Shown here one piece after another: positions 48,649-56,124 of a stretch of DNA of 64,000 nucleotides (position 1 is its first letter; each line of letters starts with the position of its first letter). The DNA is from Spirosoma sp. SC4-14 (GTDB lineage Bacteria > Bacteroidota > Bacteroidia > Cytophagales > Spirosomataceae), in NCBI RefSeq assembly GCF_037201965.1, contig NZ_CP147518.1:6317001-6381000 (forward strand). The letters run 5' to 3'. The translations under genes and the position numbers were made by a program. The notes beneath the pieces are model-generated. The model made no database searches. It was not told the DNA's origin and worked only from the letters and a program-made list of their open reading frames with translations.

Positions 48649-48814
48649 GATAACAGTAGGACAACACTCAGGCGAAAGAGTCAGATTATTACAAACTAAA
48701 ATATATCTATTTACACCTGTAACCCTGTTATTATCTGAAAGAGGGATACTTGTAATCCACAAAGTGTGAGTTTCTTTGCAATTTAGTCAGAAAAGCTAGT
48801 TTCAACGTCCTCCT
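48649..48814. other. probable prophage right attachment region
   Basis: The 166-base gap between integrase and the chromosomal pepP gene must contain the right attachment site if the integrase gene marks the edge, as usual. No tRNA gene is visible and no exact core can be identified without the left junction. The end of the gap also contains the pepP promoter. Confidence 0.5.
48749..48778 (+). promoter_or_regulatory. probable pepP promoter
   Basis: CTTG at 48749 followed 18 bases later by TTTCTTTG at 48771-48778 approximates the Bacteroidota -33/-7 pair (TTG, TAnnTTTG). It lies 36 bases upstream of the pepP ATG. Confidence 0.45.
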
Positions 48815-50110
48815 ATGCGTTACCTGCCCATTGATAAGCAACTTTTTGTTACCAACCGTCAACGGTTGTCGCGTTTACTGAAACCCAAATCACTGGTTGT
48901 TGTAAACGCCAATGATATTATGCCCACCAACGCCGACGGGACTATGACGTTTCGGCAAAACAACGATTTATTTTACCTGACGGGTGTTGATCAGGAAGAA
49001 ACCCAACTCGTTTTATTTCCTGACCACCCCGATCCTAAATTTCGGGAGGTATTGTTTCTGCGTGAAACCAGCGAACTGATTGAAATCTGGGAGGGACATA
49101 AGCTAACGAAAGCCGAAGCAGAACAAACAACAGGAATTCCGCAAAAGCAAATCTACTGGACGCATCAGTTCGAACAGATTTTTATTCAGATGGTTTTTGA
49201 GGCTGAGCACACATATCTGAATACGAATGAACACACCCGCGCTGGTGTTGAGGTTCAGAGCCGTGATGCCCGGTTTATTAACGAATTCAAACAGAAGTAC
49301 CCACTTCATCATCTGGAACGCCTGGCCCCTTTGATGCATTATCTGCGGGCTATCAAGCAGCCACAGGAAGTACCACTTATTCAGACGGCTATCGATATTA
49401 CCGAAAAAATGTTCCGCCGATTGCTGGGCTTCATTAAACCTGGGGTGTGGGAATATGAAATTGAGGCCGAAATGATGCACGAATACCTGCGTAACCGGTC
49501 GCGGGGATCAGCCTACTCCCCCATTATTGCATCGGGAGCCAATGCCTGTGTGCTTCATTATATCGATAACAGTCAGCAATGTCAGGATGGAGATGTGATT
49601 CTGCTCGATATTGGAGCCGAATATGCAAACTACAATGCCGACATGACCCGCTCGGTACCCGTTAACGGGCGATTTACAGAACGCCAGCGTGCTGTTTACG
49701 ATGCGGTACTGCGCGTGATGAAAGAAGCCAAACAACTACTTCGCCCTGGTAATCTCTGGGACGAGTATCACCGGGAGGTTGGCAAAATAATGGAGTCAGA
49801 ATTAATAGAATTGGGCTTACTGGACCGCCAGGACGTTGAGAAACAGGACCCCGACGCACCTTTGTACAAGAAATATTTCATGCATGGCACGTCGCATTTT
49901 CTGGGCCTCGATGTGCATGATGTTGGCAACAAATACCGAAAAATGGAGGCTGGAATGGTATTTACGGTAGAGCCGGGTATTTATATTCCCGCCGAAAAGC
50001 TCGGCATTCGATTGGAAAATAATGTAATCATTACCGAAACGGGCAATGTAGACCTAATGGCTAATATCCCGCTTGAAGCCGAAGAAATTGAAGAACTGAT
50101 GAATGCATAA
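48815..50110 (+). CDS. pepP: Xaa-Pro aminopeptidase (M24B metallopeptidase)
   Basis: The 431-residue cytosolic enzyme removes an N-terminal residue from peptides with Pro at position two, helping in peptide turnover. The N-terminal domain (residues 1-170; LPIDKQLFVTNRQRLSRLLK; FRQNNDLFYLTGVDQEETQL) precedes the pita-bread catalytic domain. The metal ligands can be placed: Asp265 (LLDIGAE), Asp276 (NADMTRS), His361 (HGTSHFLGLDVHDVG), Glu386 (VEPGIY) and Glu401 (RLENNV). Length is typical for PepP of Bacteroidota. It is a normal host gene and the first one outside the prophage. A long inverted repeat follows its stop. Confidence 0.95.
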   Translation: MRYLPIDKQLFVTNRQRLSRLLKPKSLVVVNANDIMPTNADGTMTFRQNNDLFYLTGVDQEETQLVLFPDHPDPKFREVLFLRETSELIEIWEGHKLTKAEAEQTTGIPQKQIYWTHQFEQIFIQMVFEAEHTYLNTNEHTRAGVEVQSRDARFINEFKQKYPLHHLERLAPLMHYLRAIKQPQEVPLIQTAIDITEKMFRRLLGFIKPGVWEYEIEAEMMHEYLRNRSRGSAYSPIIASGANACVLHYIDNSQQCQDGDVILLDIGAEYANYNADMTRSVPVNGRFTERQRAVYDAVLRVMKEAKQLLRPGNLWDEYHREVGKIMESELIELGLLDRQDVEKQDPDAPLYKKYFMHGTSHFLGLDVHDVGNKYRKMEAGMVFTVEPGIYIPAEKLGIRLENNVIITETGNVDLMANIPLEAEEIEELMNA

Positions 50111-50116
50111 GATTGA

Positions 50117-50185
50117 TTTATGGTTTACGGTTATTCTGCTAATAAGCATACATCCTCCTACTGCAGAGCAACCGTAAACCATAAA
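50117..50185. repeat. 16-bp perfect inverted repeat between convergent genes
   Basis: Arms 50117-50132 (beginning TTTATGGTTTACGG) and 50170-50185 (AACCGTAAACCATAAA) are exact reverse complements separated by 37 bases. It lies between the stops of the convergent genes pepP and tetR, so it may act as a bidirectional terminator. The GTTTACGG core also reminds of short repeated elements scattered in Cytophagales genomes (from memory). Confidence 0.75.
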
Positions 50186-50188
50186 CGC

Positions 50189-50839
50189 TTATTTCATCTC
50201 GGCCTTTTTTGCCGTTTCGCGTTCGAGAGCGATGTTCAGGCTTGAATAGATCCGACGAATAGCGGTTTCCAACCGCTCCCAGCCCGCATCGGTCCGGAGG
50301 TCAATATCGCCAATATGGTCGCGTTGGGTGCTGGTTAAGACAATGTGGGTAACAGCGGCAACCATCAGGCTCGTAATCGCAATCGGGTCGTAGTCAGAAT
50401 AGGGAGCCAACCGATCTACCAGTTTTTTGTATGAGTTGTCACGGAATTCGGCCAACCGACGGGCGAGTTCGGTTTCGCCATGGCTCATTTCCCAGCGGAT
50501 CAATTCCTGCGATGGTTTCCGAGTGCGAAATTCACGCATGAACTGGATCGTGTACTCAGACCACACTTTGCTTCGGTTTTCGGCAGGCAAATTGTCGGGT
50601 ACTGCATCCAGAAACTTCTCATTAAACATAGAGAGGAAGAATCCGCGTTGTACGTACGCTTCCAACAAGCCATTCCAGCCACCAAAGTATCGGTAGATGA
50701 GGACTTTATTAACACCGGCTTTTTCGGCTACGGCATTAATACCGGCTTTTTCAGTTCCTCGCTCTGCCATCACATCACCCATTGCCCGCAAGATGCGCTC
50801 CATGGTCATCTGGCGGTTTCTACGCTTGACAATCTTCAT
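50189..50839 (-). CDS. TetR-family transcriptional regulator
   Basis: The start is set at ATG 50839 (MKIVKRRNRQMTMERIL), 216 residues, the normal TetR length; an upstream extension to 51010 lacks homology to the family. Residues 12-62 form the TetR HTH: MERILRAMGDVMAERGTEKA followed by GINAVAEKAGVNKVLIYRYF and GGWNGLLEAY. The C-terminal ligand-binding domain (residues 75-216) is helical; its inducer is unknown. The gene points toward pepP and lies beside WapI-like genes, so no target is obvious. Possibly autoregulated from the 133-base upstream gap. Confidence 0.88.
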   Translation of the reverse strand: MKIVKRRNRQMTMERILRAMGDVMAERGTEKAGINAVAEKAGVNKVLIYRYFGGWNGLLEAYVQRGFFLSMFNEKFLDAVPDNLPAENRSKVWSEYTIQFMREFRTRKPSQELIRWEMSHGETELARRLAEFRDNSYKKLVDRLAPYSDYDPIAITSLMVAAVTHIVLTSTQRDHIGDIDLRTDAGWERLETAIRRIYSSLNIALERETAKKAEMK

Positions 50840-50972
50840 ACTGCTAGTAGTTTTTTGTGTTAAAGAGGGCGTAATGTCTCTACATTCGTTGCAAAGACAA
50901 ACAAAGAAATCTACTGAAACTTTCGTCTGGCTACAAATATGTGCATAACAAATGATGTTATCAAGAGATAAG

Positions 50973-51428
50973 TCAATGTCGCACAGGAAATCTTGCAAAT
51001 TGGCCTTCAAGGTCAGTAATTGCCTCTCCTATTTTTGCTTTTGAGACAACTACTGGGAGCCAAAATGGGAAAAAAGGGTTAGTATGCCAGTCGGGAGCTA
51101 CCGCAAAGGCGAGCTTCACCTGCAACAGAAACTCATCGGCATCGACCGAAATGCATTCAATACTTAACGAGGGGTCGGCAAAGAGCAAACGTTCTGAGGA
51201 GTAACCTCCCTGATAAAGGTGGCGAAGCCAGGTCAGAAGTTGTTCAATTTCATACGTATAGAGCACAGCGGCCTTTGCCGTTGAGCGATGATGCCACCAG
51301 CCCGAGCGGACAGCTACCCATAGTCGATTTAGGTCAACTGTCGACGAGTTGGCCGTTGGGTACTGATAATCCAGAAGATCAAGTTGAAAAAAACTACGTT
51401 GGCCAACCAGAAGCATACTATCGGACAA
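50973..51428 (-). CDS. WapI-like immunity protein, copy A
   Basis: The 151-residue product (MSDSMLLVGQRSFFQLDLLD) resembles the WapI family of toxin-immunity proteins. Shared features are LLDYQYPTANSSTVDLNRLW at the start, a TYEIEQLLTWLRHLY helix, RLLFADPSLSIECISVDADE and the ending LEGQFARFPVRH. WapI proteins neutralise WapA-type contact toxins. No toxin gene is visible here, making it an orphan. It is paralogous to the gene at 51571 (shared WH..PFFPF/WHAYPDFPL, DL.GQ.A..P.R ends). Confidence 0.7.
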   Translation of the reverse strand: MSDSMLLVGQRSFFQLDLLDYQYPTANSSTVDLNRLWVAVRSGWWHHRSTAKAAVLYTYEIEQLLTWLRHLYQGGYSSERLLFADPSLSIECISVDADEFLLQVKLAFAVAPDWHTNPFFPFWLPVVVSKAKIGEAITDLEGQFARFPVRH

Positions 51429-51570
51429 GATTGAAGCAACGTGTTAACCGCACAGTCGAATTATCTTCTGTACACGCGGAATCGACAACCTGGCAATATA
51501 GGTTGCACCCGAACTATGCAGCTATTGCGCTGTGTGTACAACAAGGTCATTATCAAAAAAGTATGTGCAA

Positions 51571-52002
51571 TTATCGTTCTGGATAACTGGCTAACTGCCC
51601 CGACAAATCCTGGATGGCTTCGTGCAGTTGTTTCCGGTTCAGTAGCAGGTCCATTTCCAGTGGAAAATCAGGATAAGCGTGCCAGGATGGCGTTAGCGCA
51701 TGATCCAGTTGAATCTGAAGCCTGTATGTATCGCCGGGCAGCGCTGTAGCTTCGAAGCTCAGTCCTGGCTCCGAAAAAGTCAATACCACATGATGAGCAG
51801 CTTTGTTCCAAAGCGAACGCAGGCTGCTAAGCATTCGGCCAACTTCCCATGTCTGCAATGGAGTTGCCTGCGAATCGTGCTGCTGCCGCCAGATGGTCGA
51901 TATACGACATCGCAGATTATTGCGGTCGCGCCAGTTAGCAGTTTTAGCGCCGTAGCCTAAAATTGAGAATTCAAACGAGCCAGCAGAGGAGATAAATTTC
52001 AT
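51571..52002 (-). CDS. WapI-like immunity protein, copy B
   Basis: Started at ATG 52002 (MKFISSAGSFEFSILGYGAK), the protein has 143 residues; an upstream ATG at 52047 is less likely. It shows FEFSILGYG at the N-terminus, DRNNLRCRISTIWRQQH, TWEVGRMLSSLRSLW, VLTFSEPGLSFEATALPGDT and a C-terminal AIQDLSGQLASYPER, matching the pattern of its downstream paralogue and of WapI-family immunity proteins. The 142-base spacer between the copies has no gene. Orphan immunity function or domestication is possible. Confidence 0.7.
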   Translation of the reverse strand: MKFISSAGSFEFSILGYGAKTANWRDRNNLRCRISTIWRQQHDSQATPLQTWEVGRMLSSLRSLWNKAAHHVVLTFSEPGLSFEATALPGDTYRLQIQLDHALTPSWHAYPDFPLEMDLLLNRKQLHEAIQDLSGQLASYPER

Positions 52003-52173
52003 AACGTTATGTTGCCGAGATAAACACAAGATTTGTCTACTCAACAAATATACTATTCAATTGTTTTGCAAGCAAACCAACAACCAGATTAAAGTAGATG
52101 TTTAGAAATCATTAAGTTATCAGATATCCGTGTGGAAGCGCAGCTAATAGCCAACTCTCTAACTGACTTTGTC

Positions 52174-52181
52174 TATCTTTG
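52174..52181 (+). promoter_or_regulatory. -7 promoter box upstream of carboxynorspermidine synthase gene
   Basis: TATCTTTG matches TAnnTTTG exactly and is followed by GCGG; it lies 26 bases before the ATG at 52208. No clear -33 TTG was found. The 205-base divergent gap also holds the promoter of the WapI-like gene. Confidence 0.55.
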
Positions 52182-52207
52182 CGGCCGAAAAAAGTGATCA
52201 AACGAAT

Positions 52208-53416
52208 ATGGCAAAAGTGCTCATTATTGGAGCGGGTGGTGTAGGGAGCGTAGTGGCGCACAAATGTGCGATGAACAGCACTGTCTTCACCGAAATACTG
52301 CTCGCAAGTCGCACCAAAGCAAAGTGCGACCGAATTGCGGCTGAAATTCAGGAAATGCATGGCATCAGCATTCAAACGGCACAGGTCGATGCCGATGTTG
52401 TGGCTGAAGTTGTGGCCCTGATTCGGTCGTTCAATCCGGTTTTGGTTATCAATGTCGCTCTCCCCTACCAGGATCTGCCCATTATGGATGCCTGTCTGGA
52501 GGCAGGAGTTCACTACATGGATACAGCCAACTATGAACCTAAAGATGTTGCCAAATTTGAGTATAGCTGGCAATGGGCTTATAAAGAACGTTTCGAGCAG
52601 GCTGGTTTGATGGCGCTGCTCGGCTGTGGTTTCGATCCGGGGGCTACCCAGGTATTTACGGCCTATGCTAATAAACACCATTTCGACCGGATGGATTACC
52701 TCGACATTGTCGACTGCAATGCCGGAAACCATGGTAAAGCCTTCGCCACCAACTTTAATCCGGAAATCAATATTCGTGAAATTACCCAGCCGGGCCGTTA
52801 TTGGGAAAATGGCGAATGGATTGAAATACCCGCCATGAGTATTCACAAACCCATCGACTACCCCGAAATCGGCCCCAGAGAGTCGTATGTATTATATCAC
52901 GAAGAGCTGGAATCGCTGGTAAAAAACTTTCCAACCTTAAAACGGGCGCGGTTCTGGATGACATTCGGGCAGGCTTACCTGACTCATCTGGAAGTGTTGC
53001 AGAATGTGGGCATGACCCGTATCGATCCGGTGAAGTTCAATGGTATGGATATTGTTCCACTCGAATTTCTGAAAGCCGTTTTACCCGCTCCCGATACCCT
53101 CGGCGAAAACTATACGGGCCAAACCAGCATTGGTTGCCAGATTAAAGGGGTAAAAGACGGCACTGATCGTACGTACTACATCTGGAATAATTGCGACCAT
53201 GCCGAAACCTATCGCGAAGTACGCGGCCAGGCCGTTAGCTACACTACGGGCGTACCGGCTATGATTGGCGCTATGCTGATGGTAACGGGCGTATGGATGA
53301 AACCGGGCGTGTGGAACTGCGAAGAACTGGACCCCGATCCGTTCATCGACCAGATGAATAAGCAGGGATTGCCCGTTAATGAGCGAGTCGATATTCCTTT
53401 ACCTCACGACTATTAG
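52208..53416 (+). CDS. carboxynorspermidine synthase / saccharopine dehydrogenase family
   Basis: The start at ATG 52208 (MAKVLIIGAGGVGSVVAHKC) places the nucleotide-binding glycine motif GAGGVGS right at the N-terminus. The 402-residue protein belongs to the saccharopine-dehydrogenase-like family, whose bacterial members of this length are usually carboxy(nor)spermidine synthases: they reductively couple a diamine with aspartate semialdehyde using NADPH on the path to spermidine-type polyamines. Features: ALPYQDLPIMDACLEAGVHY and MDTANYE, then LMALLGCGFDPGATQVFTAY. Downstream decarboxylase was not found in the window. It has its own promoter and is followed by a strong hairpin. Confidence 0.88.
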   Translation: MAKVLIIGAGGVGSVVAHKCAMNSTVFTEILLASRTKAKCDRIAAEIQEMHGISIQTAQVDADVVAEVVALIRSFNPVLVINVALPYQDLPIMDACLEAGVHYMDTANYEPKDVAKFEYSWQWAYKERFEQAGLMALLGCGFDPGATQVFTAYANKHHFDRMDYLDIVDCNAGNHGKAFATNFNPEINIREITQPGRYWENGEWIEIPAMSIHKPIDYPEIGPRESYVLYHEELESLVKNFPTLKRARFWMTFGQAYLTHLEVLQNVGMTRIDPVKFNGMDIVPLEFLKAVLPAPDTLGENYTGQTSIGCQIKGVKDGTDRTYYIWNNCDHAETYREVRGQAVSYTTGVPAMIGAMLMVTGVWMKPGVWNCEELDPDPFIDQMNKQGLPVNERVDIPLPHDY

Positions 53417-53433
53417 CCATCAGGGGTTTTATA

Positions 53434-53483
53434 AATTTAACGTTTACTCAGGATATTTATCGGGCCTGGGTAAACGTTAAATT
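53434..53483 (+). terminator. long hairpin after carboxynorspermidine synthase gene
   Basis: Arms AATTTAACGTTTAC (53434-53447) and GTAAACGTTAAATT (53470-53483) are perfect. Adding CAGG/CCTG after one T-G mismatch extends the stem to 19 bp with a 12-base loop. It lies 18 bases after the stop and 18 before the next start. Terminator or repeat element; a T-tract is only partly present. Confidence 0.65.
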
Positions 53484-53501
53484 CTTAACCTACTGCTTTT
53501 T

Positions 53502-54224
53502 ATGAAACGTATTCTTGTTGGGTTACTGATTCTGACCAGTACCGTTAGCCAGGCACAAACCAACGTCGATCCTACGGCCGATTTGCGGTTAAATAATCTC
53601 AACAACCCCTCGACTGGCTCCCTCATTCTACGAGTCGATACGCGATATGAAGGCCAGCATGGCTCGCCTTATTTACTCCCCGACTGGTCGAACGGCCAGG
53701 TTAGCCTGCGCGACGGCCGACAATATAAAGACGTTCCTCTCAAATTCGACGCGTACCGGCAGGCATTAGTGTTGCTTCGCCCCAAATCAGGCAACGATTC
53801 GATTATTATTGACCGCCAGACAGTCACTCGCTTTTTGCTAATGGGCAAAGATGGCCAGTCGTATTTATTTGGCCGTTATCCAACCGCTAAAGCGAGCGAT
53901 GAAACCATAAAAGACGGCTACTTTCTGATTCTGTATGCAGGAAAATCATCGTTGCTGAAACGGGTCGCCAAAACCTTTAAACCAGCCGATTATAAAGGTG
54001 GGTATTCGTCGAACGTCCGCTACGATTCCTACAACGATGCCATTTCTTACTATTTGCTTAAACCAGACCAAACGCTTACCAAAGTCAAGCTATCGAAAAA
54101 AGCGTTGCTGGAAGCCATGAGCGATCAGGAAGATGCGTTAAAGACCTTTGCCGATCAACAGAAACTCACATTTAAAACCGAAGATGATGCCATTACGCTG
54201 GTGAAACAGTATGATAACCTCTAG
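53502..54224 (+). CDS. secreted protein, tandem paralogue 1
   Basis: The 240-residue product has a signal peptide (MKRILVGLLILTSTVSQA|Q). The mature part contains VDTRYEGQHGSPYLLPDWSN near residue 45, VPLKFDAYRQALVLLRPKSG, SSLLKRVAKTFKPADYKGGY and a C-terminal FKTEDDAITLVKQYDNL. The adjacent gene product shows the same pattern, so the pair is a duplication. This family is common in Cytophagales as periplasmic or outer-membrane proteins of unknown function. It has its own terminator at 54257. Confidence 0.8.
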   Translation: MKRILVGLLILTSTVSQAQTNVDPTADLRLNNLNNPSTGSLILRVDTRYEGQHGSPYLLPDWSNGQVSLRDGRQYKDVPLKFDAYRQALVLLRPKSGNDSIIIDRQTVTRFLLMGKDGQSYLFGRYPTAKASDETIKDGYFLILYAGKSSLLKRVAKTFKPADYKGGYSSNVRYDSYNDAISYYLLKPDQTLTKVKLSKKALLEAMSDQEDALKTFADQQKLTFKTEDDAITLVKQYDNL

Positions 54225-54256
54225 CCTTCATCTTTCTTTTAGAATATATTTTCTCC

Positions 54257-54283
54257 AAATCCCACCGTGCTGTGGGATTTTTT
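54257..54283 (+). terminator. intrinsic terminator
   Basis: AAATCCCAC, a six-base loop and GTGGGATTT followed by further T residues form a 9-bp hairpin-T terminator between the paralogue genes. Confidence 0.85.
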
Positions 54284-54311
54284 CGTTATTTAGACAACGA
54301 ATCAACCCATT

Positions 54312-55112
54312 ATGATTATTTACACCATGAAGTATGTATTCCTACTCATCATACTAACCTGTATAGGGGCAAGTAGCCTGGCTCAAACAGCCGATTCAAC
54401 CAAGAAAGCAAACGTTACGTTCAATCCCAATAGCCGACGGAACGGCTATGAAACCTATCGTTCAACAGATGAGATTGTAGGAGACAAGACTGGTCCGTAC
54501 GGAACTATAAACAAAATCGACCATCGGTACGAAGGCTTGAAGGGAACACCTTATTTTTTGCCCCAATGGACCCAGGGTGAAATCGATATGGTCAATGGTC
54601 AGCACTATACAGACGTGCCAATTAAATTCGATGCCTTCAGACAGTATCTGATTCTATTGCGTAACAGAGCCGGGCAGGATTCCATCGTCGTCAATTCCGA
54701 TCAGGTTAAGTCGTTTCAATTGAACAGCCCAACTGGTCAAACCTACCTGTTCAAACATCTGCCTAATCTGAAAACCGACGACGAAAGCCTCAAAGAGGGT
54801 TATCTGCTGGTATTGTATCAGGGCGAAACATCACTGTTCAAACGGATAACGAAAACGTTTAAAGCTGCCGACTATAAAGACCCTTACTCAAACGATGTTC
54901 GCTACGATTCGTTTAAAGAAGCTGCGTCATATTACCTGCTCAAACCCGACCAATCGCTGGTAAAGGTTAAACTCACTAAAAAATCATTACTCGATGCGCT
55001 CGATCACCAGAGTAGCCTCAAAACCTTTGTAGAGCAACATCACCTGGCTCTTAAAACAGAAAACGAAGCAATTGCGCTCATAAAACAGTATAACAGTCTT
55101 ACTGGTAATTAA
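54312..55112 (+). CDS. secreted protein, tandem paralogue 2
   Basis: The 266-residue product (signal peptide MKYVFLLIILTCIGASSLA|Q after an optional five-residue extension) is clearly similar to its upstream neighbour over the whole mature part: IDHRYEGLKGTPYFLPQWTQ, VPIKFDAFRQYLILLRNRAG, TSLFKRITKTFKAADYKDPY and ending LIKQYNSLTGN. About 40 additional residues separate the signal peptide from the shared domain. The ATG at 54327 (MKYVFLL) is likely the true start. Function unknown; periplasmic or surface protein. Confidence 0.8.
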   Translation: MIIYTMKYVFLLIILTCIGASSLAQTADSTKKANVTFNPNSRRNGYETYRSTDEIVGDKTGPYGTINKIDHRYEGLKGTPYFLPQWTQGEIDMVNGQHYTDVPIKFDAFRQYLILLRNRAGQDSIVVNSDQVKSFQLNSPTGQTYLFKHLPNLKTDDESLKEGYLLVLYQGETSLFKRITKTFKAADYKDPYSNDVRYDSFKEAASYYLLKPDQSLVKVKLTKKSLLDALDHQSSLKTFVEQHHLALKTENEAIALIKQYNSLTGN

Positions 55113-55209
55113 GAGATTGGTTCCTGGCCAACTATCACTGGTTAATTTATTGTCTGCTTGCTAACAACAACTGACCAGCGAATATGGAATTTGGGCTGAA
55201 GCTACATCT

Positions 55210-56061
55210 ATGCGGTATACACCAAAACCGCATACAACTATGGTTCAGCCCAATACAACTGCCCTCACCTACGACGAAATTATTTTTCAGGCCCGCAATC
55301 AGGCCTATGGAGCTTTTGACCTTCGTCGGCAATATCGACCTGCGCTCAGCCGGGCGCTTGGCTTAGGTGTTGGTCTCTTTCTGGCAGGATTAGCCACCCC
55401 AACACTTTACAACCGATTCGGACCACAACATATATTGACCGACGAGGCCAATATGAAGGAAGTTACCTTAACAACTATTGTAGAGCCACCTGTCGAAAAA
55501 CCAATCGAATTGCCTCCTGTTGAACAGGCCCCAGCCGTCAATACGGTCCGAAATCTGCCGCCCGTTGTAATGCCGGAGGCCGAAGTTATTGAAGAAGCCT
55601 TGCCCCCCACCACCGACCAATTGGAAGATGCTGTTTCAGGAACTGAAACGGCAGAAGGCACCGGCGATGTTGACATCATTGCTCCCCCCGAAGCGGCCGC
55701 TCCTACTGCCATAGAAAAAGCGGTTGAAGTGACCTCTCGGCCCGAAGAACCCTTTATTGCGCCCGAACAACAGCCCGAATATCCGGGCGGAGCAGAGGCC
55801 ATGCGTACGTTTCTGTCCAGAAATCTGACTTATCCACGAGCCGCATCATCAGCCGGCGTGTCAGGACGTGTTTATGTTAGTTTTGTAGTCAATACGGATG
55901 GAAGTCTGACCGATGTGCAGGTTATGAAAGGCATTGGCTTTGGCTGCGACGAAGAAGCGCTTCGGGTCATCAAGAAAATGCCTCACTGGAAACCAGGAAA
56001 ACAGTCGGGACGCCCCGTACGGGTGAAGTTTAATTTACCAATTGCCTTTACGCTTGAGTAA
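55210..56061 (+). CDS. TonB-family energy transducer
   Basis: The 283-residue protein has an N-terminal cytosolic part (YDEIIFQARNQAYGAFDLRR), a membrane segment (RALGLGVGLFLAGLATPTLY), a Pro/Glu-rich periplasmic linker (PIELPPVEQAPAVNTVRNLP) and a TonB C-terminal domain. The domain begins at PEYPGGAEAMRTFLSRNLTY and contains GVSGRVYVSFVVNTDGSL, IKKMPHWKPGKQSGRPV and a final NLPIAFTLE. TonB carries proton-motive energy to outer-membrane receptors. In Bacteroidota such proteins are often paired with SusCD-type systems. The alternative start MVQPNTT at 55240 would remove ten residues. Confidence 0.92.
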   Translation: MRYTPKPHTTMVQPNTTALTYDEIIFQARNQAYGAFDLRRQYRPALSRALGLGVGLFLAGLATPTLYNRFGPQHILTDEANMKEVTLTTIVEPPVEKPIELPPVEQAPAVNTVRNLPPVVMPEAEVIEEALPPTTDQLEDAVSGTETAEGTGDVDIIAPPEAAAPTAIEKAVEVTSRPEEPFIAPEQQPEYPGGAEAMRTFLSRNLTYPRAASSAGVSGRVYVSFVVNTDGSLTDVQVMKGIGFGCDEEALRVIKKMPHWKPGKQSGRPVRVKFNLPIAFTLE

Positions 56062-56124
56062 CAGAGCATGTAGACACTGGCCATTAGCTTTATTGCGATT
56101 TTTTCAGTGACCCATGACTACTCC

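Noticed and set aside
48649..48814. tRNA gene as the integration site
   Set aside because: No cloverleaf or anticodon arm could be recognised in the gap or in adjacent sequence.
50840..51010. 57-residue N-terminal extension of the TetR regulator
   Set aside because: Cys/aromatic-rich sequence not seen in TetR proteins; ATG 50839 gives the normal domain start and length.
52112..52846. 244-codon minus-strand frame opposite the saccharopine dehydrogenase-like gene
   Set aside because: Overlaps a clear NAD(P)-binding protein; the reverse frame has no motif and would cover its promoter.
55407..55802. 131-codon minus-strand frame opposite TonB
   Set aside because: Low-complexity Ser/Gly/Thr-rich product arising from the Pro/Glu-rich TonB linker.
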